Assembly: GCA_032717465.1 (NCBI GenBank)
Contig: CM064658.1
Coordinates: forward strand, 10,504,850 to 10,568,849
Direction of reading: 5' to 3'
Source of the DNA: Coenobita brevimanus
Taxonomy: Eukaryota; Arthropoda; Malacostraca; Decapoda; Coenobitidae
Length of the DNA: 64,000 nt
This document shows, one piece after another, positions 36,061 through 46,202 of this stretch (within the stretch, counting starts at the first letter, position 1; every line of letters begins with the position of its first letter). Made by a program: the position numbers and the translations under genes. The notes below the pieces were generated by a model, which saw only the letters and a program-made list of their open reading frames with translations, did not search any database and had not been told where the DNA came from.

Positions 36061-36866
36061 TCACTCTGACAGTCGTTTTGTTAGCAGCATATCAACATCT
36101 GGTAAAAAACCTACAAAATCTCCACCCCTATACAAACTTACAGTCGTGGCATCGGCCTCTCCCAACCTCCCAGACCCCATCATAAGAAATACAGAAGCAC
36201 ACAATTCCACAAGAGATATACAAAGAAAAGTGATAAGAGACTTGGAGACCATTTCTCCTGGATAGTTAACTACCTGTTTATGGATGATCCGGACATGCAG
36301 CAATCATTCACGTATATCGTAGATAATCTGAGACCTACAGTATACTTCTCGTCAACTTTGTGTGTTACAGTATTACATAAGTTGTGGAGATCACGTTTTT
36401 ATTTTTGCATGCTGATAATAACGGAGTGAACAACTTATGCAACTGCATAATTACTAGACCTATTCAACGAGTCTAGGAAGCTGAAAGTGTCTGCACCATT
36501 TATGGGGTGTCAGTTCCACCCTCACCGGTCGAGTCGGGATAAGGCTAAGGTTACGCTGACAGGTTTGCCTCAATTAAGGTCCGGCCGAACAATAACTATA
36601 ATCTACACAATATGCCTTTTTTATACAATTTACCTCATTGAAGGTGCTAGTTTACTAAGAGAAAGAAAAACTGCAGTGATACTTTTGCTCATTAAAGTAG
36701 CTAGTCAGTGGGGTAAAGTGAAAAAAAAAAAAAAAAAAAAAACTAACCCCTTTTTTTATGTTGACCTGAGGCTGAGGGTGGCAACATTTGTTGACGATAT
36801 ACGCATAACAGTGTGCGATGAATTCGCTTATCTGCGATATATTTATTATGTGTTGCTAATGTATGG
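36061..36866 (+). repeat. Tandem repeat block 2, left part (inverted relative to block 1)
   Basis: Its plus strand aligns with the minus strand of 16,140-14,430 in order: the CCCAACCTCCC end of one unit (36,160), GAGACTTGGAGACC, TAGTTAACTACC, GCAAAAATAAA, GACTCGACCGG-like, AGGTGCTAG, GTTGACCTGAGG and AACAGTGTGCG. The array lacks the MITE present in block 1 and has an A-run at 36,721-36,742. It ends at the LINE insertion. Confidence 0.7.
36855..36866 (+). repeat. Target-site duplication, left copy (12 bp)
   Basis: GCTAATGTATGG here is repeated at 38,192-38,203 directly after the LINE tail. Confidence 0.9.
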
Positions 36867-38191
36867 TATTTGCCTTCTTAGTGTGACTGGTAAAATATAT
36901 GGTAGAATACTCATTGATAGGGTTAGGCATATGACAGAGGAGCTAGTTGGAGAAGAACAAGGGGGATTTAGGAAGGGAAAAGGGTGTGTAGATCAGATAT
37001 TTGTTCTAAGATGTTTAGTGGAGAAGTATCTAGAGAAGGGAAGGAAAGTGTATGCTGCCTTCATGGACTTGGAGAAAGCTTATGACAGAATAGATAGGCA
37101 AGGTATGTGGAAGGTATTAAGAATATATGGAGTGGAGGGGAAATTGTTGAGTGCTGTGAAGAGTATGTACGAGGGAGCTAGGGCTACGGTGCGAGTGGAT
37201 GGTGAGCTGAGTGAGTTCTTTGATCTCAATGTGGGACTGAAACAGGGGTGTGTGATGTCTCCATGGCTGTTTAATATATATATGGATGGGGTTGTAAAGG
37301 AGGTGCAAGGTAGGGCAGTGGATGTGGGGGTGGCCCTAATGAATGAGGGTGAGATTTGGAAGCTTCCGGTGTTGCTGTTTGCTGATGATACAGTATTGTT
37401 GAGTGAAGTTGAATGGGAGTTGCAAGGTCTGGTGAATGAATTTGGGACAATGTGTAGGAGGAGGAAGCTGAAAGTTAATGTAAACAAAAGTAAAGTTATG
37501 GTGTTTGAGAGGAATGAAGTCACAGAGTGTGCAGTGAGGTTGGATGGTGAGGATATGGAGAATGTGAGTGCATTCAAGTACTTGGGTAGTGTGATGAGTA
37601 AGGATGGAACTTTGGGGGATGAAGTGCGTGAAAGGGTACAGCAGGGAAGAAAGGTTGTTGGTACACCGAAAGCAGTGATGAGAAATAGGGAGGTGAGTAT
37701 GGAAGTTAAGAAGTCACTGCATGATGGTATTGTGATCCCTACCCTGACGTATGGAAGCGAGGCGTGGACCTTGCAAGAGGGAACAAGTCAAGAGTGAGAG
37801 CAGTGGAAATGAGTTACTTGAGAGGAGCATGTGGAGTGACGTGGAGGGACAGGTTGACGAATGAAGAAGTGAAGGAACGTTGTGGGGTAGATGTGGATGT
37901 GGTTGAAAAGATTAGGAGAAATACACTGAGGTGGTTTGGACATGTGGAGAGAATGGAGAATGAAAGACTGACTAAGAGGGTGTATGTAGGTGAGGTGGAG
38001 GGAGGGAGAGGGAGGGGTAGACCGAGGATGAGGTGGAGGGATGGAGTTGAGAGGTATATGAGGGAGGGGGGGGGTGAGTTGGGGGGAGGGGAGTCAAATG
38101 GTGGGTGACAGAGTGACTTGGAGGCGTTTTGTCTGCGGCCACCCTTTGCGGGATTAGGGCGTCGGGCTATAGATAGATAGATAGATAGATA
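36867..38191 (+). mobile_element. RTE-like LINE with ATAG tail, copy 3, with clear boundaries
   Basis: Starts at TATTTGCCTTCTTAGTGTGA just after the left duplication and ends in ATAG repeats (38,169-38,191) just before the right one. The uninterrupted homologue at about 14.43 kb is its empty site. It is 5'-truncated inside the RT and 1,325 bp long. Confidence 0.9.
36890..38108 (+). pseudogene. RTE-like reverse transcriptase, C-terminal two thirds
   Basis: RT motifs: EEQGGFRKGKGCVDQIF, AAFMDLEKAYDRIDRQG, GLKQGCVMSPWLFNIYMDGV and catalytic FADDTVLLSE; then KVMVFERNEV, FKYLGSVMSKDG and TYGSEAWTL. A shift near 37,785 moves the C-terminus (LRGACGVTWRDRLT, RWFGHVERM, MRWRDGVERY) to the next frame, ending at 38,108. 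The catalytic box is intact and decay is light. The open frame extends upstream to 36,487 into the tandem repeat by chance; that part is not RT. Confidence 0.85.
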
Positions 38192-38203
38192 GCTAATGTA
38201 TGG
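38192..38203 (+). repeat. Target-site duplication, right copy (12 bp)
   Basis: GCTAATGTATGG, identical to 36,855-36,866. Confidence 0.9.
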
Positions 38204-38735
38204 AACAAAGTCTGATATTTTAAACGGACAAAATAAATAATTGCTTGGTGTAACAGGTTGTGTCAATGCTGGCCGTTTATCGACATTGAAAATAATATCA
38301 CAAACACTGTATATTAGTAATAAGTATCATACGCCCCTGCTCTAACACTTAAAACGTGTGATTTCAGTATATTGCTAGTAATAATTAGCTCAACCACTGT
38401 TGCTGCTACAACATCCACCACGCATACAAATATTGTTACAGAACATAATTTATAGTTTTTATTGTAATCCATCGCTAACAGTCGTAACCATATCAACATC
38501 TGGTGATTAAAGCTACGTTGTCTGCACCCACATACAAACTTCCTCTCGTCGCATCTCCCTCTCCCAACCTCCCTGCCCCCCCTCATAAAAATTATTGTGC
38601 GCCATCTGTTGGGTGAAAATTGCAGATCTTTCAGATGCATCGTTTTTCGATCCTCAGGTGTTTCAGATTCACATAATGGCTGGTTGGGGGAACGAACTTT
38701 TGTTCGTGATAGTACATAAAATTAGGGTGCAGGTG
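38204..38735 (+). repeat. Tandem repeat block 2, right part
   Basis: Aligns with the minus strand of 14,430-13,925: ATGCTGGCCGTTT, CAAATATTGTTACAGAACAT, ATCAACATCTGGTGA, CATCTGTTGGGT, TTTTTCGATCCTCAGGTGTT and CGAACTTTTGTT. Continues the unit interrupted by the LINE. Confidence 0.75.
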
Positions 38736-39340
38736 GCTAATATTAAGGACATATAGAGCCAGTTCAGCACAAATAAGGGCTACGTGTAAGTTGCATATTC
38801 GTCAGATGATCTTCGGCGAACACCTCTCTTTACATTGCAATAGACAAGTGTAATTTTTCGGTTCTACGTATCCTGTACATTTTGCGGACGAAACCAAGCG
38901 CCCGAAGACGTGCTTCCAGTCCCAAGCTCCAGCCTGGACGACAAAAACGCGGCTAAGTAAAGTGGATGGGTAACTGCGACAAATCACCACAATTCGCTAA
39001 CTAATTTTATCACCCTTATTAGCGTTGTTTTTTATCTTACTATTGTTACTGATTTCTTCCTAATTTACAGCTTCAGTACTTTGAACTTGTTGAGCAGAGT
39101 ATATGAACTTACTCATATCTGCAATCAACACCACTTGTACAGCTCCGGACAGAAATTCCCGGTACACTTAAGGTGAAGGGTGGACGGGCCGTTGCAGTCT
39201 CACTGGACCGCGGGTCGCTCTCAGGGACCATAGCCAGTATACAAACTAGCACCTCTGTAGTTTGATATAAATTATTCTAATTTTGAACAGATTGGACATC
39301 ATATCGAGTCTTACTTACGTAGGGGGTGCATTTTAAAGTT
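38736..39340. other. No recognised gene
   Basis: Weakly related to 13,640-13,925 at a GGACGACAAAAAC motif (38,936). TACAGCTCCGGACAGAAAT near 39,138 resembles a mariner end, but I found no partner. Confidence 0.4.
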
Positions 39341-39347
39341 CATATAT

Positions 39348-39409
<62 letters not shown>

Positions 39410-39412
39410 TAT
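39341..39412. repeat. (TA)n microsatellite
   Basis: About 70 bp of imperfect TA repeat; the LTR-like segment appears to have inserted in it. Confidence 0.9.
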
Positions 39413-40191
39413 TGTTACATAGCCTATGATTTCATCATCCTTTGTGTAATTCTAACGTACAGTGTGCTGCATGTTTGATCACGAGCGTGTTCTACCTCAC
39501 TCCCTCCGTCCTCCCTTATAGTAAAGTCGTTCTTTCTGTTGTTCAGAGCAGGAGTGTCAACTCTTTGTCCCCTATGGCTTCATTTGCGCGTCCTTCTTAC
39601 AAGTTGTATCAAGCTCTGCCGGCCCCTATATAATGAGCTCAGTCTCTGCATTATTGCCACTTAGATCTACTCCTCATTTTGTTCACATCTCTGTCCTCCC
39701 CTGTACAGTTGTTATTATTGTGAGTGCTCAGGAAGTCTCCAACCATCTAGCAGCTGTGTAATTTGAGTATAACTGTTATTGCATTTTTTCTTGTACTGTG
39801 TAGCGTAAGGTGTTAATTCTTGGGCCTAGTAAGGTTTTTGTCATTCATGTGTTTTGGGTGTCAGCCCTTATTAATAATAATTTGTATCTGTAATAATATA
39901 TCTTGCATTCACTGAGTATTATCTGGTATTTCATTTTATCAGGGCTGACTTAGATAAATTTACTCTTGCTAATTTCGTGTTAATAGAGGCTATTGCAGTT
40001 AACTATATATTTAACCTGTTTTTTGCCATTACATTATCCTTATGAGTCCTGAATGTTTTGTTGTTAGTTTGAGCATTAAACTTTAACTTGTAATTTTACC
40101 TATTTTGCTTTGAACCTGGAACTTTACGGGACAGTAGTGATTTTTAGTATTCTCACTTAAAGTGTACATTATCTTTCTCTGTTCCGTAACA
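39413..40191 (+). mobile_element. LTR-like segment, 779 bp (probable solo LTR)
   Basis: Starts TGTTACATAG and ends CCGTAACA, a 6-bp TG...CA-type terminal inverted repeat, with TA repeats on both flanks, compatible with insertion into a TA tract although the pentamers differ (ATTAT and ATATA). CTATATAATGAGCTCAGTCT at about 39,625 looks like a TATA box with an initiator, placing transcription on the plus strand. No coding is present. Confidence 0.45.
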
Positions 40192-40233
40192 ATATATATA
40201 TATATATTCATTCATTCATTCATTTTTCATTCA
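40192..40233 (+). repeat. Left arm of inverted repeat flanking intact LINE
   Basis: (AT)8 followed by TCATTCATTCATTCATTTTT and CATTCA. It is the exact reverse complement of 43,195-43,236, including the T5/A5 interruption. Confidence 0.95.
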
Positions 40234-43220
40234 ATGTCGACCTCGGAAACGTTTAAGGGACATGAACCGGAATACTCAAACAAAAATTAGAATTGCCACA
40301 CTTAATGTATGTACTTACACAGACAAAGAAGAAGAACTAATCGAACTAATGAAAGAACGAAAAATAGACCTGATAGGTTTAGCAGAGACAAGACATCATG
40401 GAAAAGAAAAGGGAAAAGATCTGGGAGGAGGATTTGTATTAATGTATAGTGGTGTGGAAGAAGGAAGAAGGAATCATGGCGTAGCTATGATAGTAGGACC
40501 AGCTCTATCACCACATGTACAAGAAGTCAAACTTGTAAATGAAAGGTTAATGTACTGTACCTTGAATATAAAAAATATGAAACATATCATATACCAGGTC
40601 TATGCCCCACAACAAGGACACTCCGAAGATGAAAAACGGGAATATATGGAACTTCTTGAAGATAACTGTGACCTCAGACCAAATCATACAACAATACTTA
40701 TGGGAGACTTCAACGCCCGAGTGGGAAAAGAGAGAGAAGGAATAGAAAATATTATCGGTCCATTTGGTGAAGAAACCAGGAATACTGAAGGCGAAAATCT
40801 GATCGACTTGTGTGTTAGAAATAATCTCAAAATCATGAATGGCTACTTTGAACACAAAGAAGAGCATCAATTCACACGATATAGGTGGAATACGGTAACT
40901 GGACAATTTGACCAAAAATCCATCATAGACTACTTCATAACATCAGATAAACGGATATTTCGCAATGTTAAAGTTCTTCCTGGAGACTCTTTAAATTCTG
41001 ACCATAGATTACTTGTCGGGGACCTAACTATAAACAGGAGTAAAGTGAAACAAAAACAGAAGAGAAAGATGATAAATGTTGAACCACTTAGAAATGAAGT
41101 GACAAGGGAAACTTATATGAACAAAATTGATGAACAACTTGAAAATAGGGATGATGAGATCCAAACTTGGGTCGAATTAGAAAACATTATAAGAAGAATT
41201 GCAGAAGAAGAGTTAGGAGTAAAAATGGTAGGAGGAAGCAGAAAACGACATACACCGTGGTGGACGGAAGAAGTTAAGTTGGCAGTGAAGAATAAAGTGA
41301 AGAAATTGAGGAAGTGGCTGAAACATAAAAGCCCAGAGACAAGACTTGAGTATATAGAGGCAAGAAATGAAGCTGAGAACATAAAGAGACAAGCAAAAAG
41401 AAATGTTTGGAAAGACTTAGGAGAAGCTTTAGAGGAAGATGTCAGAGGAATTAAAAAGAAAATATTTGGACTGGCAAAATCATACCGTAAAGACAAAACA
41501 ATGATCTACAACTTGAAAGATGACGATGGTAATATAATCACAGACGAGGACAAAATCAATCAACGATGGCAAAACTATTTTAAAAGACTACTAAACAGAG
41601 AGACAGTAGATCTTGAGGAGTACAGAGATGGATTGGGTGCAGAGTATGAAGCACAGGACGAAATTGATGACTTAATAACAATGAGAGAACTCGAGGACTC
41701 TTTGATAAAGATGAAGAACGATAAATCACCAGGCAGCGATGGAATACCTATTGAATTGATCAAGAATGGAAGTAATCGACTAAAAGAAACAGTGTTAAGA
41801 GTGGTCAATGAAGCATGGGTAAATGGAAAAATTCCACCGGATTGGGGCAAAACCATCATAGTGCCCATATTTAAAGGAAAGGGTGATTCGGGACTGTGTA
41901 ATAATTACAGAGGCATATCGCTTATAAACCACATAGCTAAACTCTACGAAAGAATTATAGAGAAAAGAGCAAGATCTATAATTGAAAACAGACTAGGAGA
42001 AGAGCAGTTTGGGTACAGGAAGGACAGAAGCACGTCGGACCCGGTATTTGTACTCAGAATGGTGATGGAAAAATGCTGGGAGTATAACAAGGACCTATAT
42101 GTTGCCTTTATTGACCTGTCAAAGGCTTTTGACTCAATTCCTAGGAAAAAGCTTTGGAGGTGTCTTGTAGAGGAATATGGAATCACTGGGAGATTGAAGA
42201 GGGCCATTAAGAGTACATATGACCCTCATCAATGTAAGGTTCGAACGGGGTATGAAAAAGATACTTGGTTTGAAGTGGAAACTGGGGTGAAACAAGGAAG
42301 TGTACTATCCCCATTACTGTTTATTGCTTATATGGACATGATAATTAAAAGATTCAAGGAAAGGTTTGGAAATGAAGAGCAAGGGGATATATTGGCCTAC
42401 GCAGACGACATCGCATGTTGGAGTAATAGCCGGCCACAACTAACAAGAGCTTTGGAGTGCTGGAGGGAATGTTTTGAAGAAGCAGGAGTAACAATAAACA
42501 TAAACAAAACAGAAATACTCACTGTGAAAAAGCAAAATGATGACGCGGATGATATAGTAGTTGGGGGCGATCAGGTCAAAGAAGTAGAACTTGTAAAATA
42601 TCTGGGGTGTATTTTCACGAAGGAGGGAGATAAGAATAAGAGAGAGATCACCGAAAGGATAACTAAATATAGCAGATGTGTATGCTCTCTATATCCAATA
42701 CTCAAAGACAGATATGTACCACTGGAGGCAAAGAGAACTATATTCCAGTCTATTTTAACACCTATACTCACATACGCATCTGAGAGCTGGACTCTGACAA
42801 CCCGAGACTGGAGCAGAGTTCAAGCAGCAGAAATGAGACCACTGAGAGCAATAGTGGACAAAACAAGGAGAGACAGAATCAGGAAGGAAACAATAAGAGA
42901 AATGGTTGGAGTAACATCGGTGAGAAAAGTAATCGAAAATTCACAACTGAGATGGCTAGGACATGTTGAGAGGATGGACGAGTCAAGAATAGTGAAGGAG
43001 AGATGGAATTGGAGACCTGATGGCAGAAGATCAGTCGGAAGACCTCGGAAAAGATGGAGAGATGGTGTGGAGGAACTGTTGGACAGACGAGGTATGGATA
43101 ACATCGAAGCATTGAGAAATCAAGAGGCCTTTGAGAGAACCAACTGGAGACGGCTGATCCACCTGACAGGCTAAATGCCTACCTGGGAGCCGAATGAATG
43201 AAAAATGAATGAATGAATGA
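40234..43220 (+). mobile_element. RTE-like LINE with GAAT tail, apparently full-length and intact
   Basis: A single 970-codon ORF occupies nearly all of the element, with about 28 bp before the ATG, about 20 bp of 3' UTR and a (GAAT)n tail. Extreme compactness with a short tandem-repeat tail is typical of RTE elements. No premature stop or frameshift exists, so this is the youngest LINE here and a candidate for recent activity. No ordinary target duplication is seen; instead the flanks are mirror images. Confidence 0.85.
40262..43174 (+). CDS. LINE endonuclease-reverse transcriptase, intact, 970 aa
   Basis: Nicks target DNA and copies its own RNA by target-primed reverse transcription. AP-endonuclease, about residues 9-257: LNV (Asn15), AETR (Glu42), GDFNARVG (Asp149, Asn151), SIIDYF (Asp223), SDHRLL (Asp247-His248); all expected catalytic positions are present. 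RT, about 520-790: NNYRGISLI, EEQFGYRKDRSTSDP, AFIDLSKAFDS (Asp618), GVKQGSVLSPLLF and AYADDIACW (Asp715-Asp716). The C-terminal domain has RWLGHVERM and GRPRKRWRDGVEEL. ATG at 40,262 is chosen because the endonuclease starts about ten residues later. The ORF is uninterrupted, unlike all the other LINEs here. Confidence 0.9.
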   Translation: MNRNTQTKIRIATLNVCTYTDKEEELIELMKERKIDLIGLAETRHHGKEKGKDLGGGFVLMYSGVEEGRRNHGVAMIVGPALSPHVQEVKLVNERLMYCTLNIKNMKHIIYQVYAPQQGHSEDEKREYMELLEDNCDLRPNHTTILMGDFNARVGKEREGIENIIGPFGEETRNTEGENLIDLCVRNNLKIMNGYFEHKEEHQFTRYRWNTVTGQFDQKSIIDYFITSDKRIFRNVKVLPGDSLNSDHRLLVGDLTINRSKVKQKQKRKMINVEPLRNEVTRETYMNKIDEQLENRDDEIQTWVELENIIRRIAEEELGVKMVGGSRKRHTPWWTEEVKLAVKNKVKKLRKWLKHKSPETRLEYIEARNEAENIKRQAKRNVWKDLGEALEEDVRGIKKKIFGLAKSYRKDKTMIYNLKDDDGNIITDEDKINQRWQNYFKRLLNRETVDLEEYRDGLGAEYEAQDEIDDLITMRELEDSLIKMKNDKSPGSDGIPIELIKNGSNRLKETVLRVVNEAWVNGKIPPDWGKTIIVPIFKGKGDSGLCNNYRGISLINHIAKLYERIIEKRARSIIENRLGEEQFGYRKDRSTSDPVFVLRMVMEKCWEYNKDLYVAFIDLSKAFDSIPRKKLWRCLVEEYGITGRLKRAIKSTYDPHQCKVRTGYEKDTWFEVETGVKQGSVLSPLLFIAYMDMIIKRFKERFGNEEQGDILAYADDIACWSNSRPQLTRALECWRECFEEAGVTININKTEILTVKKQNDDADDIVVGGDQVKEVELVKYLGCIFTKEGDKNKREITERITKYSRCVCSLYPILKDRYVPLEAKRTIFQSILTPILTYASESWTLTTRDWSRVQAAEMRPLRAIVDKTRRDRIRKETIREMVGVTSVRKVIENSQLRWLGHVERMDESRIVKERWNWRPDGRRSVGRPRKRWRDGVEELLDRRGMDNIEALRNQEAFERTNWRRLIHLTG

Positions 43221-43236
43221 ATATATATATATATAT
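43195..43236 (+). repeat. Right arm of inverted repeat: GAAT tail and (AT)n
   Basis: TGAATGAAAAATGAATGAAT continuing through GAATGAA into AT repeats; mirrors 40,192-40,233. Confidence 0.95.
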
Positions 43237-43253
43237 ATATATATCCATATATA

Positions 43254-43308
<55 letters not shown>
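43221..43308. repeat. (TA)n-(GT)n microsatellite
   Basis: Imperfect TA repeats to about 43,286, then GT repeats to 43,308. Confidence 0.95.
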
Positions 43309-43493
43309 ACGGTATGTATGTATCGTAACTGTATGTTAACGTTAAGGCGTGCTATTAATATCGTAAGTTTCACATGGAACATAAATTTAACCAACAATCA
43401 CACGACACGGCGAGAATGGGTGATGATCATGGTATAGCGAGACGTGGAAAACAACCTTATGAACACCGCACACAGGAGCTTCAACAGGGAAGG

Positions 43494-43494
43494 T

Positions 43495-43551
<57 letters not shown>
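43494..43551. repeat. (GA)n-(GACA)n microsatellite
   Basis: GA repeats to about 43,515, then about eight GACA units. Confidence 0.9.
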
Positions 43552-43552
<1 letters not shown>

Positions 43553-44200
43553 GAGAAGGGGGGGAAATCAGGGTTTTGATGGGGGGTGAAGTGGTAAGAT
43601 GTGGGTGAAAGAGGGATCTGGCATTTTGGTGGTGGTGGAGGGTGAAGGTGGATAAGAAAGCGGGAGTAACGAATTTTGATTGCGTAATATAACTGTTAAC
43701 TAAAAGTATTCACTTGGTAGAACAGATTGAGAAAATTTGTATAACATGTAACAGGCGTCCACACTGTGGAACGTGTTCTAGCGAGCGAGCGAGCAAGTCA
43801 GGCAGTGCTGAATATTGTCTCATGTGGCTCATCATCTTCCTCTGATTTCCTGACCTGAACATAAAATCAACTTATTAGATTACACAAAAAATATTCCCTC
43901 GCATTTCTTAAAACCAATATTTCTCTTGTATTAATTTTAGGTCTAGGGCTTCAGACCTAGCATGTTAATAATGACATTGCTTTTTGCTCACACACAAAAA
44001 TTACTTTCACCAAGTCTCTCGGTGAGCTCCGACTCTATTCAGAAATCAGAAATTCAGAGTTTCTTTCGTCGCTCAGGGTATTGTATTAGTCTGACTCGGA
44101 TTCAATTAAAAATATCCAAAAAAAAAAAAAAAGCCAACAGAAGGATTATTTGTTTTGAAAAGGGAAAACCTGGTTCCTCTCAGCAATCGTCGGAAAATAC
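43552..44200. other. No recognised gene
   Basis: G-rich at the left, AT-rich at the right, with an A-run at about 44,120. Near 43,756-43,795 a phrase with GAACGTGTTCTAGCGAGCGAG resembles one near 45,090. Confidence 0.45.
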
Positions 44201-44758
44201 TTTTTTTTTTTTATGTAAGGAAGAAGGAACCAAAGGCCGCGAGCCCGCAATTATTGTTCCTTCCAAGAGAAAAACAAAATACAAGAGTGAGTCGAATTCA
44301 AGATCCGATCATTTCGAAATGCCTGGACACTGCGTTTGAAAGACTGGAGATCATAGGAAGCAGGAAATACAGACTTTCAAGAAAGACAGTTCCAGAGGTG
44401 ACCTGTTGCATCAATGAAGGACTGGGAGTAACGGTTAACTCTTGCATTAGAGAGTTGGACAGAAAAGGGATGAGAGTTTGCTGCCAGACGGGTGCTACGT
44501 GCCCGTCGTAGAGGTGGAGGAATGCATGCAGACAGTTCAGAGGAGCAGTGACCATTGAAGTAGCGATAGAAGAGAGATAAAGATGCAACAGTGCGGCGAA
44601 GAGACAGAGGTTGAAGGGAGTCAGTAAGAGGAGGAGAGTTAATGAGACGAAAAGCCTTTGACTCCACCCCATTGAGAAGAGCTGTATGTGGGGAGCATCC
44701 CCACACATGAGAGTTGTACTCCACGCAGGGGCGGATAAAACCCCTGTATAGTCAACAA
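44201..44758 (-). mobile_element. Jockey/CR1-like LINE 3' fragment, copy 3
   Basis: Minus-strand fragment with its A-tail at 44,201-44,212 and 5' truncation near 44,758. It encodes the last part of the RT-downstream domain (VESKAFRLINSPPLTD, FNGHCSSELSACIPPPLRRA). It is frameshifted near 44,380. Confidence 0.85.
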
Positions 44759-45254
44759 TTGTGATCTACTCACGCAACCTTCGACCGCTACTTCTTGCGC
44801 ACCCGGTCGTTACGCTAATCTGCAATATAAAAATTAGTTTCCTCGATTTACGGAAAACCTATTGGAAATTACGGGTTGTCTATGAAATGAATATAACTGA
44901 GGATTTTTATGCGATTTCCAAATTGGTGTTTATCTTTCTTGTAACTTCAAAATTGGCTGAGATATCCAAAAATGTTCGCTACTGTACTTCAGAGTTTTTC
45001 TCCCGACCCCTACCCCCATTTCTTGCTGATGTGATAAATCTTTCGCTCGGATACATCTGACAGGGGTCCAAACTGTGACTAAATTTGGTGTTCTCGGTCG
45101 CTTCGCTCGCTGGAACAATAAATGATATCTAAGGAGTCTCCTAATGAATGATGACGTTGGGTTATTTAATATCCTGATCACAGTCTGACACAGATGACTC
45201 GATGACCGTAGCAAATTGGGCGCATCCAAATACTACTAACACTACTGCTGCTTC
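44759..45254. other. No recognised gene
   Basis: Contains GGTCGCTTCGCTCGCTGGAA near 45,096, resembling repeat sequence; nothing else is identified. Confidence 0.4.
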
Positions 45255-45482
45255 TAATAAATTATCCATCCATCCATCATCCAATCCTACGTTGTCCCAT
45301 GAGGAGCTTAGGAGCCCGGGGCTAGGCAAGTTGGTCCTGACATTTAAGATGAGAGCGACCAGCCTCACTCATCCCTGAGTGGCATTACGTGAGCAATAAA
45401 CCCCAACCAGCCCTTGGATGTAAACCTTCACCTGCTCAATCCGAGTGGAGTGTCGTAATTACTAACTAAACCACCAGGCCCC
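45255..45482 (-). mobile_element. Possible tRNA-derived SINE with (GGAT)n tail
   Basis: On the minus strand, GGGGCCTGGTGGTTTAGTTA begins an A-box-like head, GGTTTACATCC (45,416-45,426) is a degenerate B box about 45 bp on, and the segment ends in GGAT/TGGA repeats (45,263-45,282). The promoter boxes are diverged and no second copy is present, so this is tentative. Confidence 0.4.
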
Positions 45483-45560
45483 AAAATTTGGTTATATGGT
45501 TACCACCCAGCGTAGTAAATGGTTTCCTGGTGTAGAGGAAACCATTTGGCTTGTCACTCA

Positions 45561-45680
45561 GTGTAGAGTCACCCACAGACAGAAGGAAGAGGAAAGAATG
45601 AAGGAAAGAAAGAAGAGGGAGTGTAAAGTCACCCGCAAGTAGAAGGACGAGGAAAGAATAAAGGAAAGAAAGACAAGAGG
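45561..45680. repeat. 60-bp tandem duplication, purine-rich
   Basis: Units at 45,561-45,620 and 45,621-45,680 begin GTGTARAGTCACCC and run into GGAAAGAAWRAAGGAAAGAAAG. A weaker purine tract continues to about 45,715. Confidence 0.85.
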
Positions 45681-45799
45681 ATGGAAGGAAGGAAGGATGG
45701 AAGAGAGGAAAGAGCAGACACCCGAGAGCAGCGCTACATCGAGTAAGTGGATGGCGAGCACCCCCACCTACCGCTCAATAAATTATAATGTAAAATATT

Positions 45800-45955
45800 A
45801 TATAATAAAAATACTAATATTTTGTTATATAATAAAAATACTAATAATATAATATAGATTAAATAATAAAGATACTAATAATATAATATAGATTAAATAA
45901 TAAAAATACTAATAATATAATATAGATTAAATAATAAAAATACTAATAATAATAA
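45800..45955. repeat. 34-bp AT-rich minisatellite
   Basis: CTAATAATATAATATAGATT-type units recur at exactly 34-bp spacing (45,841, 45,875, 45,909, 45,943), with one shorter leading unit. Composition is nearly pure AT. Confidence 0.9.
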
Positions 45956-46202
45956 CTTGAAGGGGGCTCAGCAGAGCGAATACCTCCGGCAAGGCCGAAC
46001 AATCCTAAAAACATTGCCCTAGTTTATATATGAAAGCCCTCTACATTAATATCACCTCCGTCCGAACACTTACTTGAGGCCACCAGTTCCGGATCGTTAA
46101 CCGGATCCCGAACGAAGTTCATCCGTTGAACGTCTGTCATGGGATACATGTAGCGGAATGTTTCCATATAAGGTCAATCTATTACTTTTCGAGAAAGTTT
46201 AG
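45956..46202. other. No recognised gene
   Basis: Includes GAATACCTCCGGCAAGGCC near 45,980 and an ATCCG-rich segment; possibly an unidentified repeat. Confidence 0.35.

Noticed and set aside
36487..36866. N-terminal 126 codons of a 436-codon frame that runs into the RT
   Set aside because: This part is tandem repeat sequence upstream of the LINE's left target duplication; the frame is open by chance and is not part of the RT.
39138..39160. Mariner-like end TACAGCTCCGGACAGAAAT
   Set aside because: No matching inverted end was found nearby, so an element cannot be defined.
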